Assembly (NCBI RefSeq): GCF_028307215.1
Contig: NZ_JAQMHV010000001.1
Coordinates: 434,001-498,000 of the forward strand
DNA: 64,000 bases
Direction: 5' to 3'
Source of the DNA: Falsirhodobacter sp. 20TX0035
Lineage (GTDB): Bacteria > Pseudomonadota > Alphaproteobacteria > Rhodobacterales > Rhodobacteraceae
The notes beneath the pieces are model-generated. The model was not told the DNA's origin, ran no database searches, and worked only from the letters and a program-made list of their open reading frames with translations. Within the stretch, counting starts at the first letter, position 1, and each line of letters opens with the position of its first letter. Positions 52,626-62,323 of the stretch are shown here, one piece after another. The position numbers were made by a program, and so were the translations under genes.

Positions 52626-52652
52626 CGACGCGCCCCGCAGGGGGGCGCGTCG
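52626..52652 (-). terminator. hairpin after rpsO, leaky terminator
   Basis: An 11-base-pair stem (CGACGCGCCCC and complement) with a five-base loop right after the rpsO stop, followed on the transcribed strand by a short run CCGTTTTCG. It looks like an attenuated terminator allowing partial readthrough into pnp. Confidence 0.6.
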
Positions 52653-52658
52653 GAAAGG

Positions 52659-52928
52659 TCAGCGGCGCAGGCCCAGGCGACCGATCAGGGTCGTGTAGCG
52701 GCCTTCGTCCTTGCCCTTGAGATAGTCGAGCAGCTTGCGGCGCTGGGCCACCATCATCAGAAGGCCACGACGGGAGTGGTTGTCCTTCTTGTGGGTCTTG
52801 AAGTGCTCGGTCAGCGTGGCGATCCGCGACGACAGGACGGCGACCTGGACTTCGGGCGAACCGGTGTCGCCTTCCTTGGTCGCGTATTCCTTGATGAGGC
52901 GGTTCTTTTCTTCAACGGTGATCGACAT
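52659..52928 (-). CDS. rpsO: ribosomal protein S15
   Basis: An 89-residue ribosomal protein, exactly the S15 length, with the family stretch [17 protein letters not shown] and [16 protein letters not shown]. It binds 16S rRNA and starts the central domain assembly. The ATG at 52928 has a GGAGA site. It heads the rpsO-pnp operon. Confidence 0.97.
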   Translation of the reverse strand: MSITVEEKNRLIKEYATKEGDTGSPEVQVAVLSSRIATLTEHFKTHKKDNHSRRGLLMMVAQRRKLLDYLKGKDEGRYTTLIGRLGLRR

Positions 52929-53069
52929 CGGGGTCTCCTTCGATGTTCGGTGTGACGGCGCAAGCCAGGATGTCGTCCAGCAGGGCCCGGACCCGCCGCG
53001 AACGCGGAGGGATACGCGCACATACAGGAAAACCCCCTTCCTGTGAAGGGGCGTTCGCCCGCATCGCAG

Positions 53070-53084
53070 TTAACCATTTTGTAA
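53070..53084 (+). promoter_or_regulatory. CtrA-like site before the RTX gene
   Basis: TTAA-CCATTTT-GTAA matches seven of eight bases of the CtrA consensus TTAA-N7-TTAA. It lies 100 bases before the RTX gene start and 142 bases before rpsO on the other strand. A dyad ACCACAG / CTGTGGT (53113-53119, 53130-53136) lies between it and the RTX gene. One short match could be chance. Confidence 0.3.
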
Positions 53085-53183
53085 GAACGTTTCAAGAACG
53101 CGCTTCGCGCAGACCACAGTTCGGGCTATCTGTGGTTGCAGAACGGGTTCGCGGGTGCACGCGATGGTTAACGGGGTGGAACG

Positions 53184-54191
53184 ATGATCGGGCTGATCGG
53201 GATCATGGGTGCGATGATGGCGGGCGCCGCCGCCGACGCCGTGGCAGGCCGTTTCCGCCCGGTGGAGGAGGACTTGCCCGAGGACGAGGAGCCCACGGCC
53301 GAGGACACCTCGGACGAGGACGCACCGCGCGGCGACTTCATGGACATGATCGACCCTCCGAACGCGGGGATGCCACAGTCGGACGACCTGCCTGACCTCG
53401 TGGACGCCCCGGTGACGCAAATTGGAACGGACGGCCCGGACACGCTGAACGGTGCGGGCGGCAACGACACCCTGACCGGCGGCGCGGGCGATGACGGCCT
53501 TGAAGGTCGGGGCGGCGACGATGCGCTGCAGGGCGGCGACGGGCGCGATCACCTGGAAGGCGGCGACGGTCGCGACACGCTGGAGGGCGGCGCGGGTGCC
53601 GACACCTTGCGCGGCGGCCGCGACGACGACCGGATCGACGGGGGCGCGGGCGCCGACAGCCTTCAGGGGCAGGACGGCAACGACACGCTGACCGGCGGCG
53701 ACGATCACGACACCCTGATGGGCGGCGCAGGCCGGGACCGGCTTCAGGGCGACGCGGGCGACGACTGGCTGACCGGCAACGACGGCGACGACTGGCTGAA
53801 CGGCGGCACCGGGTCCGACACGCTGGACGGGAATGACGGCGACGACACCCTGTTCGGCGGCGACGATGCGGAGCGGGACTTCCTGAACGGCGGCACGGGG
53901 AACGACCGGCTGGTGCTGGCGTCGGACGATTACGGCACGGGCGGCGAAGGCCTCGACACCTTCGTGCTGGGCGAAGGGCGCGCGGACAAGCCCGTGACCC
54001 TGACCGACTACGACCCTGCGCAGGATCAGCTGGACCTAAGCTACGATCCCGCCCAGGGCCTTCCGGTGGTGGAGATGCGGGAGATGCAGGGCGCGACCCA
54101 TGTCTTCGTGGACGGGCAGCCGCTGGCCATCCTGAAGGGCGTCACCGGGCTGGACCCCGCCAGCGTCCGCTTCGTCCCCCTGCACGGGTAG
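53184..54191 (+). CDS. RTX calcium-binding secreted protein
   Basis: A 335-residue acidic protein. After a hydrophobic N-terminal stretch ([20 protein letters not shown]) and an acidic linker come about eighteen nonapeptides of the form GGxGxDxLx (residues about 81-245), which bind calcium in a beta-roll. The C-terminal part ([19 protein letters not shown]) is the family's terminal region, likely the type I secretion signal. No enzyme domain is visible and no type I exporter gene is nearby. Confidence 0.88.
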   Translation: MIGLIGIMGAMMAGAAADAVAGRFRPVEEDLPEDEEPTAEDTSDEDAPRGDFMDMIDPPNAGMPQSDDLPDLVDAPVTQIGTDGPDTLNGAGGNDTLTGGAGDDGLEGRGGDDALQGGDGRDHLEGGDGRDTLEGGAGADTLRGGRDDDRIDGGAGADSLQGQDGNDTLTGGDDHDTLMGGAGRDRLQGDAGDDWLTGNDGDDWLNGGTGSDTLDGNDGDDTLFGGDDAERDFLNGGTGNDRLVLASDDYGTGGEGLDTFVLGEGRADKPVTLTDYDPAQDQLDLSYDPAQGLPVVEMREMQGATHVFVDGQPLAILKGVTGLDPASVRFVPLHG

Positions 54192-54258
54192 AATTGCAAT
54201 TCGGTCGGCTGGCGGCTATCTCGGGTCGGTCAGACGCGAGCAGAAGGCCCAACCGCCC

Positions 54259-55182
54259 ATGAACTGGATCTCGAACTACGTACGCCCGAAGATCAATTCG
54301 CTCTTCTCGCGCCGCGAGGTGCCGGAGAACCTGTGGACGAAGTGCCCGGAATGCGGGACCATGCTGTTCCACCGGGAGCTGGCCGAAAACCTGAACGTCT
54401 GCCCCAACTGCGATCACCACATGGCGATCAGCCCGCGCGACCGGTTCAAGGCGCTGTTCGACGGCGGCATCTTCACCGAGATCTCGGTGCCGGAGCCGGT
54501 GGTTGACCCGCTGCAGTTCCGCGACCAGAAGAAATACCCCGACCGCCTGAAGGCCGCGCAGAAGTCCACCGGCGAAAAAGAGGCCATGCTGGTGGTGGAG
54601 GGCGACATCGCCCGCACGCCGGTGGTGGCCGCCGCGCAGGACTTCAGCTTCATGGCCGGCTCCATGGGGATGTATGTCGGCAACGCCATCGTCGCCGCGG
54701 CCGAACGCGCCGTGGCGCTGAAGCGTCCGCTGGTCCTCTTCTCGGCCGCCGGGGGCGCGCGGATGCAGGAAGGCATCCTGTCGCTGATGCAAATGCCGCG
54801 CACCACGGTCGCCGTGCAGATGCTGAAGGAAGCGAACCTGCCCTACATCGTGGTGCTGACCCACCCGACCACGGGCGGCGTGACCGCGTCCTACGCGATG
54901 CTGGGCGACGTGCACATTGCCGAACCCAACGCGCTGATCTGCTTTGCCGGACCTCGCGTGATCGAACAGACGATTCGCGAAAAGCTGCCCGAAGGCTTCC
55001 AGCGCGCCGAATACCTGCTGGATCACGGGATGCTGGACCGCGTCACGCACCGCAAGGCGCTGCGCGAAGAGTTGGTCACCATCCTGCGCATGCTGACGCG
55101 TCAGACCCCGGCCGTGCGCGCCGACCTGCCCGCCCCGCCGCCCGAAGCGCCGATCACCCCTCCGGCCCCGCCGCACGCGTGA
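54259..55182 (+). CDS. accD: AccD, acetyl-CoA carboxylase carboxyltransferase beta
   Basis: A 307-residue subunit for the first step of fatty acid synthesis. The N-terminal zinc ribbon has Cys29, Cys32, Cys48 and Cys51 (KCPECG, CPNCDHH). The carboxyltransferase core follows ([19 protein letters not shown]). A short Pro/Ala-rich tail ends the protein. It overlaps folC by four bases (GTGA), the usual accD-folC pair. Confidence 0.96.
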   Translation: MNWISNYVRPKINSLFSRREVPENLWTKCPECGTMLFHRELAENLNVCPNCDHHMAISPRDRFKALFDGGIFTEISVPEPVVDPLQFRDQKKYPDRLKAAQKSTGEKEAMLVVEGDIARTPVVAAAQDFSFMAGSMGMYVGNAIVAAAERAVALKRPLVLFSAAGGARMQEGILSLMQMPRTTVAVQMLKEANLPYIVVLTHPTTGGVTASYAMLGDVHIAEPNALICFAGPRVIEQTIREKLPEGFQRAEYLLDHGMLDRVTHRKALREELVTILRMLTRQTPAVRADLPAPPPEAPITPPAPPHA

Positions 55183-56447
55183 CCGGGTCGGACGTCATCC
55201 TGCAGCGCATGATGGCGCTGCACCCGAAGGTCATCGACCTGACGCTGGACCGGATGCACCGCCTTCTGGCCACGCTGGACCATCCCGAACGCCGCGTGCC
55301 CCCGGTGATCCATGTGGCGGGCACGAACGGCAAGGGATCCACCCAGGCGATGATCCGTGCGGGGCTGGAAGCCGCCGGTTTGCGCGTGCACGCCTACACC
55401 TCGCCGCATCTGGCGCGGTTCCACGAACGCATCCGACTGGCGGGGGAGCTGATTTCCGAGTCGGAACTGACCGCGCTGCTGGACGAATGTTCCGCTGCGA
55501 ACGGCACTGACCCGATCACCTTCTTCGAGATCACGACGGCGGCGGCCCTTCTGGCCTTCGCCCGCACCCCCGCCGACGCCACCCTGCTGGAGGTGGGTCT
55601 GGGCGGACGGCTGGACGCGACGAACGTGATCGACCGGCCCCGCCTGACGATCATCACCCCCGTCTCCATCGACCACCAGCAGTATCTGGGCGAGACCTTG
55701 GCCGAGATCGCCGGCGAAAAGGCCGGCATCCTGAAGCGCGGCGTGCCCTGCGTCGTCGCCCCCCAGACGCACGAGGGGCTGGAGGTGATCGAGGCCCGCG
55801 CCGCCCGTCTGGGCGTGCCGCTTCTGGTGCATGGTCAGCACTGGCACGTCTTCACCGAACATGGCCGCCTGATCTTTCAGGATGAAAACGGGCTTCTGGA
55901 CCTGCCTTTGCCGGTCCTGCCCGGCCCCCACCAGATCCAGAACGCCGGCACCGCGCTGGCCGCCCTGCGCCACCTGGTCCATGGGGAATCCGCCTGCGAG
56001 GCCGCCGTCACCCGCGCCGTCTGGCCCGCCCGCATGCAGCGCCTGCGCCAAGGCCCGCTGGTGGATCTTGCCCCTCAGGCCGAGGTCTGGCTGGATGGCG
56101 GCCACAACCCCGCAGGTGGGCAGGCCGTGGCGGCGACGCTGGCGGCCATGCCGCCGCGTCCGATGCATCTGATCTGCGGGATGCTGAACACCAAGGACGT
56201 GACCGGCTACATGCGGCCGCTCGCCGGCATCGCGACCACCCTCACCGCCGTCGCCATTCCGGGGGAAGCGAACACCCTGCCCGCTGAAGCCACGCGCGAC
56301 GCTGCCCTCGCCGTGGGCCTGCCCGCCACGGTGGCGGCCTCGGTGGCCGAAGCACTGCAAGCCATCGTGGCGAAAGAGCCGCAGGCACGTGTCCTGATCT
56401 GCGGCTCCCTCTACCTCGCCGGGTCGATCCTGCGGGAAAACGCCTAG
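55179..56447 (+). CDS. folC: FolC, folylpolyglutamate/dihydrofolate synthase
   Basis: A 422-residue Mur-ligase-family enzyme that adds glutamates to folate. The P-loop is [14 protein letters not shown], with [15 protein letters not shown] and the C-terminal [14 protein letters not shown] family motifs. It starts with GTG inside the accD stop. Its TAG shares CTAG with the convergent DUF3576 gene. Confidence 0.95.
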   Translation: MTGSDVILQRMMALHPKVIDLTLDRMHRLLATLDHPERRVPPVIHVAGTNGKGSTQAMIRAGLEAAGLRVHAYTSPHLARFHERIRLAGELISESELTALLDECSAANGTDPITFFEITTAAALLAFARTPADATLLEVGLGGRLDATNVIDRPRLTIITPVSIDHQQYLGETLAEIAGEKAGILKRGVPCVVAPQTHEGLEVIEARAARLGVPLLVHGQHWHVFTEHGRLIFQDENGLLDLPLPVLPGPHQIQNAGTALAALRHLVHGESACEAAVTRAVWPARMQRLRQGPLVDLAPQAEVWLDGGHNPAGGQAVAATLAAMPPRPMHLICGMLNTKDVTGYMRPLAGIATTLTAVAIPGEANTLPAEATRDAALAVGLPATVAASVAEALQAIVAKEPQARVLICGSLYLAGSILRENA

Positions 56448-56944
56448 CGTTTGCCGTCGGCCAGACGCAGCTGGCGCGCACGGGTCAGGATCGCATCCTC
56501 GATCGCGCGGGTCGTTTCGGCCGACACGGTCGCCCCGCCATTCGTCTGAAGGGCTACATGCAACGACCGGGCGTCCAGCGCCGCGTCCTGCACATAGACC
56601 GTGGCGCGATAGGCGCGGCCGCCACCGGGCGGCGTGCCATACCCCGTCGTGAACACGCCCGAGAAGGGATCCACCGTCTGCACCGGCAGGAAGCTGAGAA
56701 CGTCCAGCGCCGCCGTCCAGATGTAGCGGTTCACCGCGATGCGCGTGTTGGGATCGTCGTTGTTGCGGAACAGGGTCCAGATGTTCCCCTCCCTCCGCTG
56801 TCCGCCGACGACATCGCTGCGATAGGGTTCGTTCGCAGCCAGTTCCTCGCGCTGACGGTCCGCGGCCTCGCGGTTTCCGCAAGCGGCGACCAGGACGACC
56901 AGCCCCCCAAGGGAAACGACCCGGGCAATACGGTTGAAGGTCAT
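56444..56944 (-). CDS. DUF3576 lipoprotein
   Basis: A 166-residue lipoprotein. The signal ends in the lipobox VAAC (Cys22); the rest (RREGNIWTLFRNNDDPNTRIAV, then YIWTAALDVLSFLPV) matches the DUF3576 family, found across alphaproteobacteria with unknown role. The start at 56944 is preferred because it gives the lipoprotein signal; a longer frame exists upstream. Confidence 0.85.
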   Translation of the reverse strand: MTFNRIARVVSLGGLVVLVAACGNREAADRQREELAANEPYRSDVVGGQRREGNIWTLFRNNDDPNTRIAVNRYIWTAALDVLSFLPVQTVDPFSGVFTTGYGTPPGGGRAYRATVYVQDAALDARSLHVALQTNGGATVSAETTRAIEDAILTRARQLRLADGKR

Positions 56945-57163
56945 GCGATCCTCATTCTGCATCTCTCGGGCTGTGGTATCCGACCGCTCCGAACCGGACA
57001 AGAACTTTCCCCTCCGCCTTGGGTGTTGCATCGCTGCATCAGTGGCGCACTCGCGGCAGAACCCCCGTTCGAAATCGTTGATTTCACGAAGCTGAGAGCC
57101 GAGAACAATTTCCAGTCCCGCCCAACGGGCCGGGCCGCCTTTTTAGGTAAACGAGGGAAAAAC

Positions 57164-58234
57164 ATGAAAAAGCTTCTTCTGGCGACGTCGATCCTCGCCG
57201 CAACGACCGGCTACGCCGCCGCCGAAGTCGCCCTGACGGGTGACGCACGTATGGGTGTGGTCTATGACGGTGAGGACGTGCAGTTCTCCGAGCGCGCCCG
57301 CGTTCGCTTCAACCTGTCGGGCCAAACCGACACGGGTTTGGAATTCGGCGCCTCGTTCCGTGCTGACCAGGCTTCGGGTTCGGCGTCGGGCGGTTCGTTC
57401 GGCAACAGCGACACCAGCAAGCGTGGCACCGTCTGGATCTCGGGCGCCTTCGGCAAGCTGGAAATGGGCGACGTGAACTCGGCCGCCGAAGAAGCGTTCG
57501 GCGATCTCAATGCCATCGGCTTCTCCGGCCTTGGCGACCTGACGGACATTCCGTACATCAACGGCGATGCCTCGGACAACTTGGACCAAGGTCCGGGCGC
57601 TCTGTACTCGTACACCATGGGCGGCTTCGAGTTCCACCTGGGCATGACGGACGGCAGCCGCCAGTTCGGCCTGAACGGTCGTCAGATTGGCGAAGACGAG
57701 CTGGGTGAGCCGATTGCGGTCACGGTGGAGGATGATCGCGATCCGACTTACTCGGCTGCTTTGGCCTATGCCGGTGACAACTTCAAGGTCGGTCTTGGCT
57801 ACCTTGATAACGGCGACTACGACGACAACAACGGCAACTACGGCGGCAGCCAGTGGATCATTTCGGGTGAAACCGAAGTGTCTGGCGTTGGGCTGAAAGC
57901 CTACTACACCAGCTACGACGACGTGTGGACGTCGTATCAAGGCCTCGACGGCGATGTGGTCCTGCAAGGTGATGTCGAACTGGACAAGACCTTCGGCATC
58001 AACGCTTCGTATGAAGTGAACTCCATCCAGTTTGACGGCTTCTTCCGTCGCGACGAACTTGATGGCGAAAACATCTTCGGCGAGGACTCGCTGACCACCT
58101 ATGGCATCGGCGCTGTCTACGACCTCGGCGGTGGCGCTTCGCTGCGCGCCGGTGTGGTCGACACCGACCTGATCTACGACATCGAAGGCGAAGGTCAGAC
58201 GGTTGCCGACGTTGGTATCCGCCTGAACTTCTGA
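57164..58234 (+). CDS. outer-membrane porin
   Basis: A 356-residue porin of the Rhodobacter type. A signal peptide (residues about 1-20, cut near YAAA-EV) is followed by alternating beta-strands with GDARMGVVYD and LEFGASFRADQ, and it ends VADVGIRLNF with the terminal Phe needed for barrel insertion. It is acidic, as expected of a general porin of this family. Its codon use is richer in GGT, GCT and GAC than its neighbours, as in highly expressed genes. It has its own 219-base upstream gap and a strong terminator. Confidence 0.93.
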   Translation: MKKLLLATSILAATTGYAAAEVALTGDARMGVVYDGEDVQFSERARVRFNLSGQTDTGLEFGASFRADQASGSASGGSFGNSDTSKRGTVWISGAFGKLEMGDVNSAAEEAFGDLNAIGFSGLGDLTDIPYINGDASDNLDQGPGALYSYTMGGFEFHLGMTDGSRQFGLNGRQIGEDELGEPIAVTVEDDRDPTYSAALAYAGDNFKVGLGYLDNGDYDDNNGNYGGSQWIISGETEVSGVGLKAYYTSYDDVWTSYQGLDGDVVLQGDVELDKTFGINASYEVNSIQFDGFFRRDELDGENIFGEDSLTTYGIGAVYDLGGGASLRAGVVDTDLIYDIEGEGQTVADVGIRLNF

Positions 58235-58260
58235 TCCTTCGGATCAGCGTTCTTTGGAGA

Positions 58261-58289
58261 GAGCGGGCGAAAGCCCGCTCTTTTCTTTT
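58261..58289 (+). terminator. porin terminator
   Basis: An eight-base-pair stem (GAGCGGGC / GCCCGCTC) with a GAAA tetraloop, followed by TTTTCTTTT. Confidence 0.88.
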
Positions 58290-58316
58290 GGCCCGCCCCC
58301 CGCTACGCCTTTCCTC

Positions 58317-58967
58317 ATGGCATATGACGATATCCTCCAGCGCCTCCGTGCCGCCGAAGCCGCCCATGGGCGCCCCGCAGGCTCCGTGAAGCTCATCGCG
58401 GTGTCTAAGGTCCAGCCCGACGCGCGGGTGGAGGCGGTGCTGCAAGCTGGCCATCGCCTGTTCGGCGAAAACTACGTGCAGGAAGCGCAGGGCAAGTGGC
58501 CCGCCTTCCGCGACACCTTCGGAAAGGTGGAGGTGCACCTGATCGGCCCTCTCCAGACGAACAAGGCCAAACCCGCGCTGCAGCTGTTCGACGCCATCCA
58601 CACGCTGGACCGGACTTCGCTGGCGCAACGGCTGGCGCGTCTGGCGCAGGAGGCGGGCCGCTGCCCCGACCTGTTCGTGCAGGTGAACACGGGGGAGGAG
58701 CCGCAGAAGGCCGGCATCCTGCCTACCGACGCCGACGCCTTCATCGCCGCGGCGCGGGCCTTGGATCTGCCCGTCATCGGCGCGATGTGCATCCCGCCCG
58801 AGGACGAAGACCCCGCCCCCCATTTCGCCCATCTTGCGCGGATCGCGGAACGCAACGGCCTGCCCCACCTGTCCATGGGGATGAGCGCGGATTTCGAGAC
58901 CGCCATCGCCCACGGCGCCACGCATGTGCGCGTGGGCAGCGCCCTGTTCGGCGCGCGCGGCTACTGA
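58317..58967 (+). CDS. YggS-type pyridoxal phosphate homeostasis protein
   Basis: A 216-residue PLP-binding protein of the YggS/PLPBP family that buffers cellular PLP. The lysine is in KLIAVSKVQP; GENYVQEAQGKW, HLIGPLQTNKAK and LSMGMSADFETAI are family motifs. The ATG at 58317 follows the porin terminator. Its end overlaps the L,D-transpeptidase gene by seven bases. Confidence 0.94.
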   Translation: MAYDDILQRLRAAEAAHGRPAGSVKLIAVSKVQPDARVEAVLQAGHRLFGENYVQEAQGKWPAFRDTFGKVEVHLIGPLQTNKAKPALQLFDAIHTLDRTSLAQRLARLAQEAGRCPDLFVQVNTGEEPQKAGILPTDADAFIAAARALDLPVIGAMCIPPEDEDPAPHFAHLARIAERNGLPHLSMGMSADFETAIAHGATHVRVGSALFGARGY

Positions 58968-59440
58968 ACGCGCAACACTTCGCCCCAGCGGATGCGGCGG
59001 GCGATCCAGAGAAGGTCGGGCTGCGCAAAGGCGACGCAACCCGCCGTCGGATAGGCGGGCCGCCGCCACGTGTGCACGAAGATGGCTGACCCGCGACCCG
59101 GCACCGCCGGCATGTTCCAGTCCGTCACCAGCACCAGATCGTACAGCGGATCGGGCCGCCGCAACGCCTCGTGGCTAAAGGGGTGGGGCGCGCGGGCGGG
59201 CAGGTTGTAGCCCGCATCATTCACATCGTCCGACCACAGATCGCGCAGCCCGATGGGTTGGGCCCAGTCCGGCACCCCCACCAGACGGTCCGGACGATAG
59301 AGCATTCCGACGATCCGATGATCGCCCCGCGGCGTCGCCATGTCCCCTTCCCGCTTGCGATCCGTCACGCCGCCCCGGCCAAGGGTGCAGGCGAAACGGC
59401 GGCCGGCAAAGGTGGCGCCCGTGGGCGTGACGCGGATCAC
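58961..59440 (-). CDS. L,D-transpeptidase family protein
   Basis: A 159-residue YkuD/ErfK-type domain with the catalytic region HTWRRPAYPTAGCVAF (His, Gly-Cys). It fits the small alphaproteobacterial form (CTLGRGGVTDRKREGDMATPRG, then VTDWNMPAVPGRGSAIFVH). No signal peptide is visible, so export is unclear. It overlaps ribA by four bases, an operon with no obvious pathway link. Confidence 0.87.
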   Translation of the reverse strand: MIRVTPTGATFAGRRFACTLGRGGVTDRKREGDMATPRGDHRIVGMLYRPDRLVGVPDWAQPIGLRDLWSDDVNDAGYNLPARAPHPFSHEALRRPDPLYDLVLVTDWNMPAVPGRGSAIFVHTWRRPAYPTAGCVAFAQPDLLWIARRIRWGEVLRVQ

Positions 59441-60498
59441 AGCAGGTGCCCCGACTTCGCGGCCTTGGTCGCCAGATACCGCGAGTTCTGCGCCGTCTGT
59501 CCCACCTTCAGCGGCACGCGCTCGGCCACGGTCACCCCATGGCTTTCCATCATGCGGATCTTGGCCGGGTTGTTCGTCAGCAGGCGCACCGCGGAAAAGC
59601 CCATCTGCCGCAGGATGCCGGCGCCCAGACGGAAGTCCCGCTCGTCATCCTCGAACCCCAGCCGGTGGTTGGCCTCCACCGTGTCAAAGCCCTGATCTTG
59701 CAGGGCATAGGCGCGCATCTTGTTGGCCAGCCCGATCCCCCGCCCTTCCTGGTTCAGATACAGAAGGACACCGGCCCCCTGCGCGCCCATTTCGGCCAGC
59801 GCGGCGCGCAGCTGGGGGCCGCAGTCGCATTTCAGGCTGCCCAGCACGTCGCCCGTGAAGCAGGCCGAATGCAGCCGCGCCAGCACGGGCGCGTCGCGGT
59901 CCGGGCGGCCGATCTCGATCGCGTAGTGTTCGGCGGTGTCGTCGTGCGGGCGGAAGATGTGCACCCGCCCCGCTTCCGACGCCACCATCGGCAGGCGGGC
60001 CGAGATCACGGGCGTCAGGGCGTGTTCGCGCGCCATCTCGGCCAAGGCGACGTCGGCGGGCAGCGCGGTCAGGATGTCCGGCGCGGGCGCGCGCACCACG
60101 ACCACCGCCGGCAGCAGCTGCGCCGTCTTGGCCAGTTGCACGCCCGCACGATGGGCCACCGCGTCCCCGCCACGCACCCCGTGGAACGGCCCCTTCAGCG
60201 GGTTGGCCAGATCCCCCGCCGGATCGGCCACGGCGCGCAACCAGGACAGGGGCGCATCCCCCACGGCAATCCGCGCCACGTCCCCGTCATAGGCATGCGC
60301 CTTCAGCGTCTGTGCCCGCCGCGCGGTGATCGCCAGTTCCAGTGGGCCTAGCGCACGCATCTCCTCCAGCCGCTCCGGCGTCAGCGCCTCCACGGCGGCG
60401 ACCAGTGCGGGGGCGCCCCCGGTCAGCGCGACGGGCAGGCCAAGGCGCAGGTCGCTGCGGGCGCGGGCAAGACGTTCGGTGATGGTCAACGACAGCAT
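59437..60498 (-). CDS. ribA: RibA, GTP cyclohydrolase II with degenerate RibB-like domain
   Basis: A 353-residue protein. The C-terminal half (from about residue 165) is GTP cyclohydrolase II, with zinc cysteines in HSACFTGDVLGSLKCDCG and a complete core (VEANHRLGFEDDERDF). It opens the riboflavin pathway. The N-terminal half resembles DHBP synthase (RibB): VAAVEALTPERLEEM and AHRAGVQLAKTAQLLPA align with RibB patterns, but the catalytic acidic loop and the GHTE motif are missing. So RibB activity must come from elsewhere. Confidence 0.9.
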   Translation of the reverse strand: MLSLTITERLARARSDLRLGLPVALTGGAPALVAAVEALTPERLEEMRALGPLELAITARRAQTLKAHAYDGDVARIAVGDAPLSWLRAVADPAGDLANPLKGPFHGVRGGDAVAHRAGVQLAKTAQLLPAVVVVRAPAPDILTALPADVALAEMAREHALTPVISARLPMVASEAGRVHIFRPHDDTAEHYAIEIGRPDRDAPVLARLHSACFTGDVLGSLKCDCGPQLRAALAEMGAQGAGVLLYLNQEGRGIGLANKMRAYALQDQGFDTVEANHRLGFEDDERDFRLGAGILRQMGFSAVRLLTNNPAKIRMMESHGVTVAERVPLKVGQTAQNSRYLATKAAKSGHLL

Positions 60499-60649
60499 GG
60501 CGGCTCCTTCTGCGGCCAAGGGATACGCCGCGGCGCCGGAATTTGAAACATATCCCGCGCATCCGACACGTCCGCGTGAAGGATTGTCACGTTCCTTGCC
60601 GGCCCCCGCCGCGATCTGCATGTCAGTCCCGAAAGCAATGGAGGGCCCG

Positions 60650-61336
60650 ATGGCAGCCTTGAAAAAGATCCTGTTGGTCGACGATGACGACGACATCCGC
60701 GAGGCGCTGAGCGAACAGCTCGTGATGACCGAGGATTTCGACGTCTTCGAGGCGGCCACCGGCGCGGACGGCATGGAAAAGGCGAAGGCCGGGCACCACG
60801 ACCTCGTGATCCTGGACGTGGGCCTGCCGGACACCGACGGGCGCGAGCTGTGCCGCCGGATGCGCAAGGCGGGCGTCAAGGCGCCGATCGTGATGCTGAC
60901 GGGCCATGACACGGACGCCGACACGATCCTCGGCCTCGATTCCGGGGCTAACGACTACATCACCAAGCCCTTCAAGTTCCCGGTGCTGCTGGCCCGCATC
61001 CGCGCGCAGCTGCGCACCCACGAACAGTCCGAGGATGCCGTCTTCCAGCTGGGCCCGTATTCCTTCCGCCCGGCGCAGAAGCTGCTGGTCGACGACAAGG
61101 ACAAGAAGATCCGCCTGACGGAAAAGGAAACCAACATCCTCAAGTTCCTGTATCGCGCGACGCAGGGCGTGGTCCCGCGCGACGTGCTGCTGCACGAGGT
61201 CTGGGGCTACAACGCCGGCGTCACCACCCACACGCTGGAAACCCACATCTACCGCCTTCGCCAGAAGATCGAGCCCGACCCCTCGAACGCGCGGCTTCTG
61301 GTGACCGAAAGTGGCGGATACCGGCTGGTCGTCTGA
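60650..61336 (+). CDS. cenR: OmpR-family response regulator, CenR-like
   Basis: A 228-residue regulator with a receiver domain (acidic DDDDD near residue 11, phosphoacceptor Asp56, Thr84, Lys106) and a winged-helix DNA-binding domain (TTHTLETHIYRLRQKIEPDPS, then TESGGYRLVV). The start KKILLVDDDDDIREALSEQ resembles CenR, which controls envelope genes in alphaproteobacteria; CtrA begins differently. The ATG at 60650 has a GGAGG site. No sensor kinase is adjacent. Confidence 0.82.
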   Translation: MAALKKILLVDDDDDIREALSEQLVMTEDFDVFEAATGADGMEKAKAGHHDLVILDVGLPDTDGRELCRRMRKAGVKAPIVMLTGHDTDADTILGLDSGANDYITKPFKFPVLLARIRAQLRTHEQSEDAVFQLGPYSFRPAQKLLVDDKDKKIRLTEKETNILKFLYRATQGVVPRDVLLHEVWGYNAGVTTHTLETHIYRLRQKIEPDPSNARLLVTESGGYRLVV

Positions 61337-61414
61337 CGCGCCTCTTGTCCGGCGCGGGGGCGATCATATCTCTCTCCCGTTGCGCTTCGGCGCAGCACCT
61401 CCCTGTTGGACTTG

Positions 61415-61441
61415 GGCCGGGCTTTCGCCCGGCCTCTTTTT
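61415..61441 (+). terminator. terminator after the response regulator
   Basis: An eight-base-pair stem (GGCCGGGC / GCCCGGCC) with loop TTTC, followed by TCTTTTT. Confidence 0.85.
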
Positions 61442-61474
61442 ATGGCTAATGCGGGGGGTCAAAGGGAGACGCCG

Positions 61475-62263
61475 ATGCCGTTCACGCTTGCCACCTGGAA
61501 CATCAACTCCGTCCGTCTGCGCGAAGGCCTTGTTGCGCGCCTTCTGGCCGAAGAGCTGCCCGATGTCCTGTGCCTGCAGGAGTGCAAGAGCCCAGTGGAG
61601 AAGATCCCGCTGGAGCAGTTCCGCGCCCTTGGCTACCACTGGATCGTGGCGCGGGGGCAGAAGGGCTACAACGGCGTGGCCATCCTGTCGCGTCTGCCCT
61701 TGGTGGATGCGGGCGACCGCGATTTCGCCTCCCTTGGCCATGCGCGGCACGTCGCGGCCACGCTGGACAACGGCGTGACGATCCACAACTGCTATGTGCC
61801 CGCGGGCGGCGACATTCCCGACCGCGAACAGAACGTCAAGTTCGGCCAGAAGCTGGACTTCCTGACCGAGATGCGGGACTGGGCCCATGCCCACAAGCCC
61901 GCGAAATCCATCCTCGTGGGCGATCTGAACGTCGCCCCGCGCGAGGATGACGTCTGGTCGCACAAGCAGCTTCTGAAGATCGTCAGCCACACCCCGATCG
62001 AGGTGGAGCATCTGGGCATGGCGCAGGACGCGGGCACCTGGGTGGACATCACCCGGCAGGACCACCCCGAAGGCAAGCTCTACAGTTGGTGGTCCTACCG
62101 CGCCGCCGATTGGAATGCGGCCGACAAGGGCCGGCGTCTGGACCATGTCTGGGCCACCCGCGACATCGCGGCGGCGGCCCATTCCAGCCGTGTGCTGCGC
62201 CCCGTGCGGGGGTGGGAGCAGCCCTCGGACCACGTGCCGGTTTTCGCGACCTTCGACCTGTGA
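61475..62263 (+). CDS. xthA: XthA, exonuclease III
   Basis: A 262-residue AP endonuclease/3' exonuclease of base excision repair. The opening LATWNINSVRLRE, the metal Glu in CLQECKSP (Glu36), GYNGVAILSRLP and the C-terminal PSDHVPVFATF with the catalytic His are all present. The ATG at 61475 follows AAAGGGAGA. Confidence 0.96.
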   Translation: MPFTLATWNINSVRLREGLVARLLAEELPDVLCLQECKSPVEKIPLEQFRALGYHWIVARGQKGYNGVAILSRLPLVDAGDRDFASLGHARHVAATLDNGVTIHNCYVPAGGDIPDREQNVKFGQKLDFLTEMRDWAHAHKPAKSILVGDLNVAPREDDVWSHKQLLKIVSHTPIEVEHLGMAQDAGTWVDITRQDHPEGKLYSWWSYRAADWNAADKGRRLDHVWATRDIAAAAHSSRVLRPVRGWEQPSDHVPVFATFDL

Positions 62264-62323
62264 TCCCCTTGGCCTTCGCGGCGCGGACGCGCATATAGGG
62301 GCCAGATCCAAACGGAGGCACAG

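Noticed and set aside
60650-61336. CtrA gene itself
   Set aside because: The N-terminus and receiver differ from CtrA (which starts MRVLLVEDD); it fits CenR better.
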